Notes: generated by a model from the letters alone, not told the origin. A stretch of 64,000 nucleotides of DNA from Fusicatenibacter saccharivorans (GCF_027667425.1 NZ_JAQEGR010000001.1:248001-312000), one strand, 5' to 3'; positions 50,013 to 59,133 are shown, counted from the stretch's first letter. Program-made: numbers and translations.

Positions 50013-50987
50013 ATGAAAAAAGAAAAAGAACAGTCTTCTTCAGAAGAGCAGAAGGCAGCGAACGAGAATCTCCTCATTCGTCTGAATCAAAATTACGGAA
50101 AGTTGAGCAAAGGACAGAAGAGGCTGGCAGATTTTATTACGGCACATTATGACCAGGCCGTATCGATGACGGCAGCGCGCCTGGGACAGCAGGTCGGCGT
50201 CAGCGAATCGACAACGGTTCGCTTTGCGATGCAGCTTGGCTACGCGGGATATCCGGAGTTCCAGCGCGCACTGGAGGAGATGGTGATGAATCGTCTGAAT
50301 TCAGTGCAGCGGATGCAGTTTACGTATGGCCGCGTGCCGCAGGGAGAAATTCTGGAGACCGTCCTGCAGTCGGATATTGAAAAAATCAAGATGACGCTGG
50401 AAGAAGTGGACCGGAGCGCCTTTGAGCGCGCTGCGGATACGATTCTTTCTGCGCGGACAATTTACATTGTCGGCATTCGGAGCTGCGCGCCGCTTGCGAG
50501 CTTTCTGGCGTTCTATTTCCATATGATTTTCCCGGATGTGCGCCAGGTACAGACAAACAGTTCCAGCGAGATTTTCGAGCAGATGATCCGCATCACGGAG
50601 GATGATGTGGTGATCGGCATCAGCTTCCCGCGGTATTCGATGCGTACGATGAAGGCACTGGAATTTGCGAACAGCCGCAAAGCGAAGGTGATTACGATCA
50701 CAGACAGTGTGCATTCACCGATGAATGTTTATGCAGCCTGTACGCTGATTGCCAAGAGCGATATGGCATCGATCGTCGATTCTCTGGTGGCCCCTTTGAG
50801 TGTAATCAATGCGCTTGTCGTGGCGCTCTGCATGAAACGCCAGGCGGATGTGAAAAAGACACTTGAGAGCATGGAAAAACTGTGGGATGAGTACCAGGTT
50901 TACAGCAACGATGAAATCAACGGGCTGGACGATGCACGTCCTATGGGCGGAAAAAAGGCAGCTCTGCCGGTAAAGGAGAAAGCATGA
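50013..50987 (+). CDS. MurR/RpiR family transcriptional regulator
   Basis: A 324-residue regulator: an N-terminal RpiR helix-turn-helix domain (about 20-95, with TAARLGQQVGVSESTTVRFAMQLGY) and a C-terminal SIS sugar-phosphate-binding domain (about 135-265, IYIVGIRSCAPLA, TNSSSEIFEQM, VIGISFPRYS). It probably senses a sugar phosphate. I chose ATG 50013 (AGGAAG eight bases upstream) over the GTG at 49917. The stop overlaps the next ATG. The target genes are not evident; it leads an operon of housekeeping genes. Confidence 0.85.
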   Translation: MKKEKEQSSSEEQKAANENLLIRLNQNYGKLSKGQKRLADFITAHYDQAVSMTAARLGQQVGVSESTTVRFAMQLGYAGYPEFQRALEEMVMNRLNSVQRMQFTYGRVPQGEILETVLQSDIEKIKMTLEEVDRSAFERAADTILSARTIYIVGIRSCAPLASFLAFYFHMIFPDVRQVQTNSSSEIFEQMIRITEDDVVIGISFPRYSMRTMKALEFANSRKAKVITITDSVHSPMNVYAACTLIAKSDMASIVDSLVAPLSVINALVVALCMKRQADVKKTLESMEKLWDEYQVYSNDEINGLDDARPMGGKKAALPVKEKA

Positions 50988-52231
50988 GAAAAGCAGCAGT
51001 AATCGGCGGAGGCGCCGCCGGAATGATGACCGCCGTGCTTGCCGCCGGCGAAAAGACAGAGATTCATCTCTATGAAAAAAATGAAAAGCTGGGAAAGAAG
51101 CTGTTTATCACAGGAAAGGGCCGCTGCAATGTGACAAACGACTGCCCGACAGAAGAGTTCTTCACGAATGTGGTGACAAACCCGAAATTTCTGTACAGCT
51201 CCGCCTACAGCTTTGACAGCGCCCAGGTGCAGGAGTTTTTCGAAGCGGCAGGTGTCCGCTTAAAAGTGGAGCGCGGAAACCGTGTCTTCCCGGAGTCAGA
51301 TCACTCCTCGGATATTATCCGCGCGCTGGAGACGGAACTGAAACGGAAAAATGTTCAGGTGCATAAGAATACAAAAGTAAAAGAGCTTCTTTTCGAAGGA
51401 GACCGCGTGAAAGGAATCCGCCTGGAAAACGGGAAAGAGCTTTTTTACAATGATGTCGTTGTCGCAACCGGCGGTATGTCGTACCAGACGACGGGGTCGG
51501 ATGGAGACGGCTACCGTTTCGCAGAAGAGGCAGGACTTGCCGTCACTCCGCTCCGCCCGGCGCTGGTGCCGCTGGAAACAGAGGAAGCGTACATCCGTGA
51601 GCTGCAGGGACTCTCCCTGAAAAATGTGACGATGACGATTAAAAACGGCAAAAAGACGCTGTTCGATGGATTCGGCGAGATGCTGTTTACACATTTCGGA
51701 ATTTCCGGCCCGCTGGGGCTTTCTGCGAGCTCCTACATCGGAAAAGCACTGGAACAGCAGCCGCTGAAAGGATATCTGAACCTGAAGCCGGCACTCACGG
51801 AAGAACAGCTGGATGCGCGGATCCTGCGTGAATTTGAGGAAAACCGGAACAAACAGTTCCGCAACGTGATCAACAGTCTGTTCCCGGCGAAACTGCTTCC
51901 GGTGATGCTCTCTCTTGGCGGGATCGACCCGTACAAACAGGTCAATGCCGTATCGAAAGCGGAGCGTCAGCACTTTGAAGAGCTGATCACGCATTTCCCG
52001 TTTACAGTAACCGGAACACGGGGTTTCCGTGAAGCAATTATCACACAGGGTGGTGTTTCCGTGAAAGAGATCCGTCCGGGCACGATGGAGGCAAAGAAAA
52101 AAGAAGGTCTGTACTTCGTAGGAGAAGTGCTCGATCTCGATGCACTGACCGGCGGCTTCAATCTGCAGATTGCCTGGGTAAGTGCCCATGCTGCAGCCGA
52201 AGAGATCCGGGCAAAGGAAGAACAGGAATAA
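50984..52231 (+). CDS. HI0933/YhiN family flavoprotein (NAD(P)/FAD oxidoreductase)
   Basis: A 415-residue flavoprotein with the FAD-binding GGGAAGMM (about 6-13), a KKLFITGKGRCNVTND signature (about 36-51), VATGGMSYQTTGSDG (about 161-175) and the C-terminal EVLDLDALTGGFNLQIAWVSA (about 381-401). The reaction of this family is not established. In Lachnospiraceae it commonly precedes cmk and ispH. It overlaps the regulator by four bases. Confidence 0.9.
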   Translation: MRKAAVIGGGAAGMMTAVLAAGEKTEIHLYEKNEKLGKKLFITGKGRCNVTNDCPTEEFFTNVVTNPKFLYSSAYSFDSAQVQEFFEAAGVRLKVERGNRVFPESDHSSDIIRALETELKRKNVQVHKNTKVKELLFEGDRVKGIRLENGKELFYNDVVVATGGMSYQTTGSDGDGYRFAEEAGLAVTPLRPALVPLETEEAYIRELQGLSLKNVTMTIKNGKKTLFDGFGEMLFTHFGISGPLGLSASSYIGKALEQQPLKGYLNLKPALTEEQLDARILREFEENRNKQFRNVINSLFPAKLLPVMLSLGGIDPYKQVNAVSKAERQHFEELITHFPFTVTGTRGFREAIITQGGVSVKEIRPGTMEAKKKEGLYFVGEVLDLDALTGGFNLQIAWVSAHAAAEEIRAKEEQE

Positions 52232-52275
52232 AATATGGATCACAGATTTTAGAATTTTCAGGAGGAAGAGAGAAG

Positions 52276-52941
52276 ATGAGATTTAATCTTGCAATTGACG
52301 GACCGGCAGGCGCTGGCAAAAGTACAATCGCAAAACGTGTGGCAAAGGAGCTTTCGTTTGTCTACGTTGATACAGGAGCAATGTACCGTGCCATGGGCAT
52401 CTATTTTTCAGATCTTGGCATTGCACCGGAAAAGCAGGAAAAAATTGAGGCAGCCTGCAAAGATGTGAAAATTTCCATTTCCTACGAAAACGGAGAGCAG
52501 CAGGTTTATTTAAACGGCGTCAATGTCACCGGAAGACTGCGCACCGAGGAGGCTGGAAAGATGGCATCCGCGACAAGCGCCTATCTGGAAGTACGGAAAA
52601 AACTCGTGGAGCTGCAGCAGGAGATGGCGGAGAATACGGATCTTGTGATGGACGGCCGCGATATCGGAACTGCCGTTCTGCCGAACGCACCGTTGAAAGT
52701 CTATCTGACAGCAAGTGCCCATGTCCGCGCACTGCGCCGCTGGAAAGAGCTGACCGAAAAGGGACAGACAGCCGATCTTGCGAAAATCGAGGAAGATATC
52801 AATGAGCGTGATTATCAGGACATGCACAGAGAGCATTCCCCGCTGGTACAGGCAGAAGACGCCGTACTCGTTGACAGCTCTGAAATGACGATCGATGAGG
52901 TTGTGGAAAAGATCTTAAGCCTTGCCCGCGAGCGCATGTAA
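52276..52941 (+). CDS. cmk: Cytidylate kinase
   Basis: Phosphorylates CMP and dCMP. It has 221 residues: P-loop GPAGAGKST (about 8-16), DTGAMYRA (about 31-38), MDGRDIGTAVLPNA (about 124-137) and the LID/arginine region near RDYQDMHRE (about 178). Length and motif spacing are standard. Ribosome site GGAGGAAG. Confidence 0.95.
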   Translation: MRFNLAIDGPAGAGKSTIAKRVAKELSFVYVDTGAMYRAMGIYFSDLGIAPEKQEKIEAACKDVKISISYENGEQQVYLNGVNVTGRLRTEEAGKMASATSAYLEVRKKLVELQQEMAENTDLVMDGRDIGTAVLPNAPLKVYLTASAHVRALRRWKELTEKGQTADLAKIEEDINERDYQDMHREHSPLVQAEDAVLVDSSEMTIDEVVEKILSLARERM

Positions 52942-52973
52942 ACGCGGCAGAGAAAAGAGGAGAAGAAAAACAG

Positions 52974-54875
52974 ATGGAAGTAACTGTTGCAAAAAGTGCA
53001 GGCTTCTGCTTCGGCGTCAAACGGGCGGTCGATACGGTATACCGTGAAATTGAGAGCGGTGAAAAGCCGGTCTACACCTTCGGGCCGATTATTCACAACG
53101 AACAGGTTGTGGAGGATCTCGAAAACCGCGGCGTGCAGGTGATCCATTCGGAAGATGAACTAGAGGGGCTTTCCGGCGGAACCGTTGTGATCAGGTCGCA
53201 TGGCGTGTCGCGGGATGTCTGCGAAAAGATCGAAGCGCGCGGCATGAAGATTGTAGATGCGACGTGCCCGTTTGTCAAGAAGATCCACCGGATTGTGGAC
53301 GAGGAGGGCAGAAAAGGCCGCCACGTCGTCATCATCGGAAGCGCGGATCATCCGGAGGTACAGGGCATCATGGGATGGGCGAGCGGCCCGGTTACCGTGA
53401 TGCATACCGCCGAAGAAGCGGAAAGTTTTGTGCCCGAAAATGGAAAACCAATATCTATTGTGGCACAGACGACATTTAATTACAACAAATTTAAAGATTT
53501 AGTTGAAATTTTTTTGAAAAAGAGTTATGATAGTACTGTTTTAAAGACTATCTGCAACGCTACCGAGGAAAGACAGACGGAAGCGAGAGCAATTGCCAGG
53601 AAGGTTGATGCCATGTTTGTCGTGGGAGGCAGACATAGTTCAAACACGCAAAAGCTGTATGAGATATGTAAAGAAGAATGTAAAAATACTTACTTTATAG
53701 AGACACTCGTTGATTTGGAATCTAAGCCTTTTCAATCATTTGGTCGCGTAGGTATTACAGCTGGGGCATCCACCCCGAATAAAATAATTGAGGAGGTTCA
53801 AAAAATGTCAGAAATGAGTTTTGAACAAATGCTGGATGAATCATTTAAAACAATCAGAAACGGAGAAGTCGTTGAGGGTACTGTAATCGATGTCAAAGAC
53901 GATCAGATTATCCTGAATATCGGATACAAAGCCGATGGTATTCTTACCAAAAACGAATATTCCAACGATTCTTCCATCGATCTTCACACCGTTGCACAGC
54001 CAGGTGACAAAATGGAAGTCAAAGTTCTGAAAGTAAATGATGGAGAGGGACAGGTCCTTCTTACTTACAAGAGACTTGCTGCTGAAAAAGGCAACAAGAG
54101 ACTCGAGGAAGCATTCGAGAATCATGAAGTTCTGAAAGCAAAAGTAACACAGGTACTGAACGGAGGATTATCCGTAGTTGTTGAGGAGACCAGAGTATTC
54201 ATTCCGGCCAGCCTTGTATCTGATGTATATGAAAAAGATCTGTCTAAATATGCAGATCAGGAAATTGAATTCGTTATTACCGAGTTCAACCCGAGAAGAA
54301 GACGCATCATCGGTGACCGCAAACAGCTCATCGTTGCTGAGAAGAAGAAACTGCAGGAAGAACTGTTCGCACGCATCGCAGTTGGCGATGTTGTAGAGGG
54401 AACTGTTAAGAATGTTACCGATTTCGGCGCATTCATCGATCTGGGCGGAGCTGACGGACTGCTTCACATCTCTGAGATGTCCTGGGGCCGCGTAGAGAAC
54501 CCGAAAAAAGTATTCAAAGTTGGTGAGACTGTAAAAGTTCTGATCAAAGACATCAACGGCGACAAGATTGCTCTTTCCTTGAAATTCCCGGAAGAGAATC
54601 CGTGGCTGAACGCTGCTGACAAATACGCTGTAGGCAACGTAGTAGAAGGCTGTGTTGCCCGTATGACTGACTTTGGTGCATTCGTTGAGCTTGAGCCGGG
54701 CGTAGATGCTCTGCTTCATGTTTCCCAGATCTCCAGAGAGCATGTTGAGAAACCGTCTGATGCACTGAAAATCGGACAGGAAATCACTGCAAAAGTAGTT
54801 GATTTCAACGAGGAAGACAAAAAAATCTCTCTGAGCATGAAAGCTCTGGAAAACGAAGAGCCAGTAGAAGAGTAA
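52974..54875 (+). CDS. ispH: IspH fused to four S1 RNA-binding domains
   Basis: A 633-residue fusion. Residues 1-277 are 4-hydroxy-3-methylbut-2-enyl diphosphate reductase, the last MEP-pathway enzyme, with iron-sulfur cysteines in SAGFCFGV (12), DATCPF (about 96) and TICNATEERQ (about 192). Residues 278-633 contain four S1 domains (about 297-368, 383-450, 467-537 and 552-625), like ribosomal protein S1. The fusion is known in Clostridia. The C-terminal third of the IspH part (53470-53800) is clearly AT-richer with other codons than both flanks. A perfect ribosome site precedes the internal in-frame ATG at 53805. Confidence 0.93.
   Translation: MEVTVAKSAGFCFGVKRAVDTVYREIESGEKPVYTFGPIIHNEQVVEDLENRGVQVIHSEDELEGLSGGTVVIRSHGVSRDVCEKIEARGMKIVDATCPFVKKIHRIVDEEGRKGRHVVIIGSADHPEVQGIMGWASGPVTVMHTAEEAESFVPENGKPISIVAQTTFNYNKFKDLVEIFLKKSYDSTVLKTICNATEERQTEARAIARKVDAMFVVGGRHSSNTQKLYEICKEECKNTYFIETLVDLESKPFQSFGRVGITAGASTPNKIIEEVQKMSEMSFEQMLDESFKTIRNGEVVEGTVIDVKDDQIILNIGYKADGILTKNEYSNDSSIDLHTVAQPGDKMEVKVLKVNDGEGQVLLTYKRLAAEKGNKRLEEAFENHEVLKAKVTQVLNGGLSVVVEETRVFIPASLVSDVYEKDLSKYADQEIEFVITEFNPRRRRIIGDRKQLIVAEKKKLQEELFARIAVGDVVEGTVKNVTDFGAFIDLGGADGLLHISEMSWGRVENPKKVFKVGETVKVLIKDINGDKIALSLKFPEENPWLNAADKYAVGNVVEGCVARMTDFGAFVELEPGVDALLHVSQISREHVEKPSDALKIGQEITAKVVDFNEEDKKISLSMKALENEEPVEE
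53791..53807 (+). promoter_or_regulatory. Internal ribosome site and start codon for a free S1 protein
   Basis: AGGAGG (53791-53796), eight bases, then ATG (53805-53807) in frame with the fusion at residue 278, exactly at the boundary between the IspH part and the S1 part. Translation from here would give a 356-residue S1-like protein. Codon bias after this point is that of highly expressed genes. Confidence 0.65.
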
Positions 54876-54905
54876 GAATAATTTAACTTGCAGGTGCTGC
54901 AGTTG

Positions 54906-54982
54906 GATGATTAGAATGCCGTAGACAACCGGGTTTCCTGAACAGACAGGAAACCTGTTGCCTGCGGTATTTTCTTATCATC
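54906..54982 (+). terminator. Long imperfect hairpin after ispH-S1, probable terminator
   Basis: GATGATTAGAATGCCG...TTTCCTG (54906-54940) pairs along most of its length with 54947-54982. The core GTTTCCTG/CAGGAAAC is perfect, and the right arm carries a T-rich TATTTTCTT that can act as the tail when only the inner stem forms. It fills much of the 147-base gap. Confidence 0.65.
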
Positions 54983-55022
54983 CTGTTTTTGGCACCAGAA
55001 AAGAAAAAGGGGATGAAAGTTT

Positions 55023-56099
55023 ATGTGGGAGACGAAGATTCTGGGTGTGGATCTGTACCACGTTCTAGCATGGTTCTGGCTGTACAGCTTCTGCGGATGG
55101 ATCTGGGAGAGTTCCTATGTATCGATCCGGCAGAAAAAACTGGTCAACCGCGGTTTTGTCAATGGTCCGCTGCTGACACTGTACGGCACCGGCGCTGTTA
55201 TGGTATACTTGATCCTGCGCCCGTTTGAAGCGAACGTCTGGGCACTGTATTTCGGAGGTGTCATTGTAGCGACGGTTCTGGAATATGTAACCGGCGTGCT
55301 GATGGAGACCATTTTTCATGCGCACTGGTGGGACTACAGCAATCAGAAGTTTAATTTTCAGGGAAAGATCTGCCTCAGCAGTTCGATTGCCTGGGGATTC
55401 TTTACACTGGGGCTGTTCTATATTCTGCAGCCGATTGCCGTGAAAGTAGTGAATCTTGTTTCGGATACTACAGGAGAGATCATTGTTTCCGTTGTTACCG
55501 TCTGCTATCTGGTAGATTTTGGATTTTCCGCAGCCGCAGCATTCCAGCTGGGACAGAAGATGCGCAGTCTGGAGAAAACGTGGGGAGAATTTCTGAAATA
55601 TCTGCAGAAATCCCGCTTTAACCAGCTTGCCGAGGAGATGAATGCGAAAGTACAGCAGTATCGTGCAGAGTATTCCAGAGATAAGATGAAAGAATATCTG
55701 GCCGAGAAGCGCCAGACACTGTCTGAGGCAATGGAGCAGATGCAGAAGCTGGAGAAGGAGCGGAAAGAAGCCGAGGGAAGAAGAAATCCGCTTTTCGAGT
55801 CGAAGAACCGCCTGATGGAGTTCGGAGCAGAGCAGAAGGAACGCCTGACCGAGTTCGGAGCAGAGCAGAAAGAACGGTTTGCGGCACTTGGATTTGATGT
55901 GCGCAGTGATAAGATGCCGGATCTTAAAGAGCTGCTGGAGCGCTTTGACCAGATGACAAAACCGCAGCTTCCGACCAACTGGCTGATGCGCCTGACAACG
56001 AAACGTTATCTGCGCGCCTATCCGCATCTGCAGGGAACGCATCATGCTTCTCTGAAAAAGGAAGAAAAAAAGGTAGAAGAGAAAGAAGAGAAAAAATAA
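55023..56099 (+). CDS. CmpB-like putative ABC-transporter type IV membrane protein with coiled-coil tail
   Basis: A 358-residue protein. The N-terminal half (about 10-185) has five to six hydrophobic segments with the family signature FCGWIWESSYVSIRQKKLVNRGFVNGP-like wording (about 23-49) and the EYVTGVLMETIFHAHWWDYS segment (about 93-112). The C-terminal half (about 190-310) is a Lys/Glu/Gln-rich probable coiled coil with a short tandem repeat, ending in a basic Lys/Glu tail. The family (putative ABC permease, PF06541-like) has no firmly known function. Confidence 0.75.
   Translation: MWETKILGVDLYHVLAWFWLYSFCGWIWESSYVSIRQKKLVNRGFVNGPLLTLYGTGAVMVYLILRPFEANVWALYFGGVIVATVLEYVTGVLMETIFHAHWWDYSNQKFNFQGKICLSSSIAWGFFTLGLFYILQPIAVKVVNLVSDTTGEIIVSVVTVCYLVDFGFSAAAAFQLGQKMRSLEKTWGEFLKYLQKSRFNQLAEEMNAKVQQYRAEYSRDKMKEYLAEKRQTLSEAMEQMQKLEKERKEAEGRRNPLFESKNRLMEFGAEQKERLTEFGAEQKERFAALGFDVRSDKMPDLKELLERFDQMTKPQLPTNWLMRLTTKRYLRAYPHLQGTHHASLKKEEKKVEEKEEKK
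55819..55884 (+). repeat. Tandem 33-bp repeat in coiled-coil region
   Basis: Two adjacent 33-base units (55819-55851 and 55852-55884). The first 20 bases are identical; both encode EFGAEQKER, followed by LT or FA. The unit keeps the reading frame and adds 11 residues, one register step of the predicted coiled coil. Confidence 0.75.
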
Positions 56100-56130
56100 A
56101 GGACTGCTTGGAAAGGACAGTCCCGGAAAA

Positions 56131-56171
56131 ACGGCCGTGCATGCAAAAACGTGTACGGCTGTTTTATTTTC
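56131..56171. terminator. Bidirectional terminator between convergent genes
   Basis: A 13-bp stem (56131-56143 with 56150-56162, three G-T pairs) followed by TTTATTTT on the plus strand and, on the minus strand, by a TTTTT run. It overlaps the end of the minus-strand nuclease gene. Confidence 0.8.
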
Positions 56172-57252
56172 TGGTTTTGCTATCGTCTTTGAAAAAGAGC
56201 TGAAGCTCGGAACAGAGATACTCTTTCAGGAGATCTTCCTGCGAAAGAAAGGCATCGGACCACTCAAAATAGTAAGGGCGGCTTTTGAAATCCTCGCGGA
56301 AGGCCGGGGTGAAAAACTCTTTCTGCTGCGGAAGAAATGTACCGGTCCGCCGCTGATAGCAGTTGGCAGCCTTTGCTTTCTGACGGTGTTCCGGATCGAC
56401 AAACGCGCCAACGCTCTTGTGAACAGCCTGATCCTCCAGCGGAAGATAATAGTAATTCTTATAGTCCGGGAAGAAATATTTCAGCTCCGCCGTATGCGTC
56501 TGCAGGGAGAGAGAAACCCGTGAACCAAAGGCTGTAAGAGAACCATCCGCGCAGACACGGGAGAGGAAAACCGGAACTTCCCGCTCGGGCTGCAGTGAAA
56601 CTTCCAGTGTCTGTCCGGTAAAACGACACGACTGGACAGAAAAATCGCCGTGAAACAGGGCAGGAAGCGCGAGCAGTTCCAGAACAGAACCCATGCCGAG
56701 GACATCCTCATAATTGTGAAGGAAAAGCAGTTCCAGTTTCTTTTCATCCAGTGTCTGAAGATAGTCGTGGTAAACAGAAATCAACTGTTTTCCGTTAAGT
56801 TGATCCTTCCGTGGGAATGAGAGATACTGTTCCACATTTTTCTGTTTCATTGAAGAAAGTCCCAGGATTGACTGAAACGGGCGGAGTGCCTGATAAAGAT
56901 CCAGGGATGCGATTGACGAAAGCGGATCTTCCATCTGATAAAACAGTGCTTTGTGTGTGAGGTAAGGAAGATCAAATGTCGTTCCATTAAAATGCACCAG
57001 CCGCTTCACGTCGGAAAGAAACGTGAAAAAAGAGACAAGCATCTCTTTTTCTTCGGTCGGTCGATCAAGAAACCACTGGCGCAGTGTGAAAGCATCCGCG
57101 GCCGGGTCAAAGAACAGCGCACCAATCAGATAGAGATGCGAGGTACGCCAGGAAAGGCCGGTCGTCTCAATATCGAAAAAGACATCGCCGTTTCTCAGAT
57201 ACATCTGAAGATTGGCAGAGAGAGCAGCGGGGGTAGAATCTATGATCTGCAT
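56164..57252 (-). CDS. RNase H-fold exonuclease-like protein (YprB type)
   Basis: A 362-residue protein with a DEDD-type 3'-5' exonuclease/RNase H-like domain in the N-terminal 210 residues: FFDIETTGL (about 25-33), HFNGTTFDLPYL (about 87-98) and HNYEDVLGM (about 180-188) give the acidic metal ligands. The C-terminal part (about 215-362) is of unknown fold. Homologues (Bacillus YprB-like, RNase_H_2 family) have no clear role. Ribosome site AAAGGAG precedes the ATG, with its own promoter. Confidence 0.82.
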   Translation of the reverse strand: MQIIDSTPAALSANLQMYLRNGDVFFDIETTGLSWRTSHLYLIGALFFDPAADAFTLRQWFLDRPTEEKEMLVSFFTFLSDVKRLVHFNGTTFDLPYLTHKALFYQMEDPLSSIASLDLYQALRPFQSILGLSSMKQKNVEQYLSFPRKDQLNGKQLISVYHDYLQTLDEKKLELLFLHNYEDVLGMGSVLELLALPALFHGDFSVQSCRFTGQTLEVSLQPEREVPVFLSRVCADGSLTAFGSRVSLSLQTHTAELKYFFPDYKNYYYLPLEDQAVHKSVGAFVDPEHRQKAKAANCYQRRTGTFLPQQKEFFTPAFREDFKSRPYYFEWSDAFLSQEDLLKEYLCSELQLFFKDDSKTRK

Positions 57253-57296
57253 AAGGTTTTTTGTCTCCTTTGAAAAACTTTTTTGAATCTAAAGAT

Positions 57297-57325
57297 ATTA
57301 TAAGACGAAAAAATCTGACATGCAA
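57297..57325 (-). promoter_or_regulatory. Promoter of the YprB-like gene
   Basis: Read on the minus strand: TTGCAT (57325-57320), a 17-base spacer and TATAAT (57302-57297). Confidence 0.75.
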
Positions 57326-57344
57326 GAAAGACAGCGACTAATCG

Positions 57345-57373
57345 TTGCGTGATGAGAAAAGTTCTGCTATAAT
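57345..57373 (+). promoter_or_regulatory. Promoter of ruvAB
   Basis: TTGCGT (57345-57350), a 17-base spacer and TATAAT (57368-57373). It is back-to-back with the minus-strand promoter, with 19 bases between the two -35 boxes. Confidence 0.8.
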
Positions 57374-57423
57374 AGAATGTGCGTTCGCTTTCGAAAAAAA
57401 AAACGGCGCTTTGGAGGAAAAAC

Positions 57424-58038
57424 ATGATTGCATTTATCAAAGGAACTGTAGATTCTCTTTCGGAAGGAAAAATGATTCTCGAAAGCCATGGAATCGGCTA
57501 TGAGCTGAATATTCCAGCGAGTATGTTCGACGCAGGCATCCGGGAGGGAGAGGAGTTAAAGATATATACCCATATGAGTGTGCGGGAAGACGGAATTTCC
57601 CTATTCGGCTTTCTGTCCCGTGAAGATCTTGAAATATACCGTATGCTGATCGGCGTAAGCGGCATCGGACCAAAAGCGGCGCTTGCGGTGCTGTCCACGC
57701 TTACTGCAGACAATCTGCGCTTTGCCGTCCTCTCGGAAGATGTCCAGGCGATTGCCAAAACACCGGGCATCGGAAAGAAGACCGCGCAGAAGCTGATTCT
57801 GGAATTAAAAGACAAATTCGACCTGCAGGAAGCGTTCGAGCAGAAGCTGGCAGGAAATCAGGCGGCTGCGGCGGTACGGCAGGCAGGCGAACCGGATGCC
57901 TTCCAGGATGCGGTACAGGCGCTGACTGCGCTTGGCTACTCCGGAACGGAAGCACTGCAGGCAGTAAAGAAAGTCGAAATCACCGAAGGCATGGACAGCG
58001 AGGCTGTGCTGAAAGCGGCATTGAAGCATATGTTTTAG
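57424..58038 (+). CDS. ruvA: Holliday junction helicase subunit RuvA
   Basis: Binds four-way DNA junctions and loads RuvB. It has 204 residues: an N-terminal OB domain (about 1-62, MIAFIKGTVDSL), two helix-hairpin-helix motifs (GVSGIGPKAALAVLS about 77-91, IAKTPGIGKKTAQKLILELKDK about 108-129) and a C-terminal RuvB-binding domain (about 155-204, ALTALGYS). ATG 57424 follows TTGGAGG; the longer frame is rejected. Confidence 0.96.
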   Translation: MIAFIKGTVDSLSEGKMILESHGIGYELNIPASMFDAGIREGEELKIYTHMSVREDGISLFGFLSREDLEIYRMLIGVSGIGPKAALAVLSTLTADNLRFAVLSEDVQAIAKTPGIGKKTAQKLILELKDKFDLQEAFEQKLAGNQAAAAVRQAGEPDAFQDAVQALTALGYSGTEALQAVKKVEITEGMDSEAVLKAALKHMF

Positions 58039-58078
58039 CAGATGGTCCTAAATTGTGGAAGAAGGAAACCTTATAACG

Positions 58079-59089
58079 ATGGAAAGAAGAATTATCACAA
58101 CTGACGTTCTCGAGGAGGACGTGAAAATCGAAGGTTCGCTCCGTCCCCAGCACCTGGACGACTACATCGGACAGGAAAAGACGAAAAAGAACCTGAAAGT
58201 ATATATTGAAGCAGCAAAACAGCGAAGTGATGTTCTCGATCATGTGCTGTTTTACGGCCCTCCGGGACTTGGAAAAACAACGCTGGCGGGCATCATTGCA
58301 AATGAGATGGGAACCCATATGAAGGTAACGAGCGGCCCGGCGATCGAAAAACCGGGTGAGATGGCAGCGATCCTCAACAATCTGCAGGAGGGCGACGTCC
58401 TGTTTGTTGATGAGATCCACCGCCTGAACCGCCAGGTCGAGGAGGTTCTTTACCCAGCGATGGAGGATTTTGCGATTGATATCATGATCGGAAAAGGCTC
58501 TTCGGCGCGCTCGATCCGCCTGGATCTGCCGAAGTTTACGCTGGTCGGCGCAACAACGCGTGCAGGTCTTTTGACTGCTCCGCTCCGCGATCGGTTCGGT
58601 GTCATCCACCATCTGGAATTTTACACGGAGGAAGAATTGGCCAACATTATCCTGCACTCCTCAAAAGTACTGAATGTGGAGGTGGACCCGCAGGGAGCGC
58701 TTGAGATGGCGCGCCGTTCCAGGGGAACACCGCGTCTGGCAAACCGGATTTTAAAGCGTGTCCGCGACTTTGCCCAGGTGAAATACGATGGAAGAATCAC
58801 AAAAGAGGTCGCATCATTTGCTCTCGATCTGCTGGAAGTAGACCGTTACGGACTGGATCAGACTGACCGGCTGCTTCTTACCACCATTATGGAAAAGTTC
58901 CAGGGCGGTCCGGTGGGACTCGATACCCTGGCAGCATCGATTGGAGAAGATGCCGGAACCATCGAAGATGTCTACGAGCCGTTCCTGATCAAATCCGGAT
59001 TTATCAACCGCACTCCGCGCGGAAGAGTGGCAACGGAATTTGCCTGGCACCACCTGGGGCTGGAGGCACCGCGTAAGATCGAAGAGTAA
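58079..59089 (+). CDS. ruvB: Holliday junction helicase motor RuvB
   Basis: AAA+ ATPase that drives branch migration. It has 336 residues with LRPQHLDDYIGQ near the N-terminus, Walker A GPPGLGKTT (about 62-70), Walker B FVDEIHRLNR (about 112-121), sensor GATTRAG (about 163) and a C-terminal winged helix (about 260-330, FINRTPRGRVAT). ATG 58079 gives the usual length; an in-frame GTG at 58055 would add eight residues and has no clear ribosome site. Confidence 0.96.
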   Translation: MERRIITTDVLEEDVKIEGSLRPQHLDDYIGQEKTKKNLKVYIEAAKQRSDVLDHVLFYGPPGLGKTTLAGIIANEMGTHMKVTSGPAIEKPGEMAAILNNLQEGDVLFVDEIHRLNRQVEEVLYPAMEDFAIDIMIGKGSSARSIRLDLPKFTLVGATTRAGLLTAPLRDRFGVIHHLEFYTEEELANIILHSSKVLNVEVDPQGALEMARRSRGTPRLANRILKRVRDFAQVKYDGRITKEVASFALDLLEVDRYGLDQTDRLLLTTIMEKFQGGPVGLDTLAASIGEDAGTIEDVYEPFLIKSGFINRTPRGRVATEFAWHHLGLEAPRKIEE

Positions 59090-59133
59090 AAGCCCTGAAT
59101 CTTTCATTTTCTGTCGCTTTTTGCAGAAAAAGG

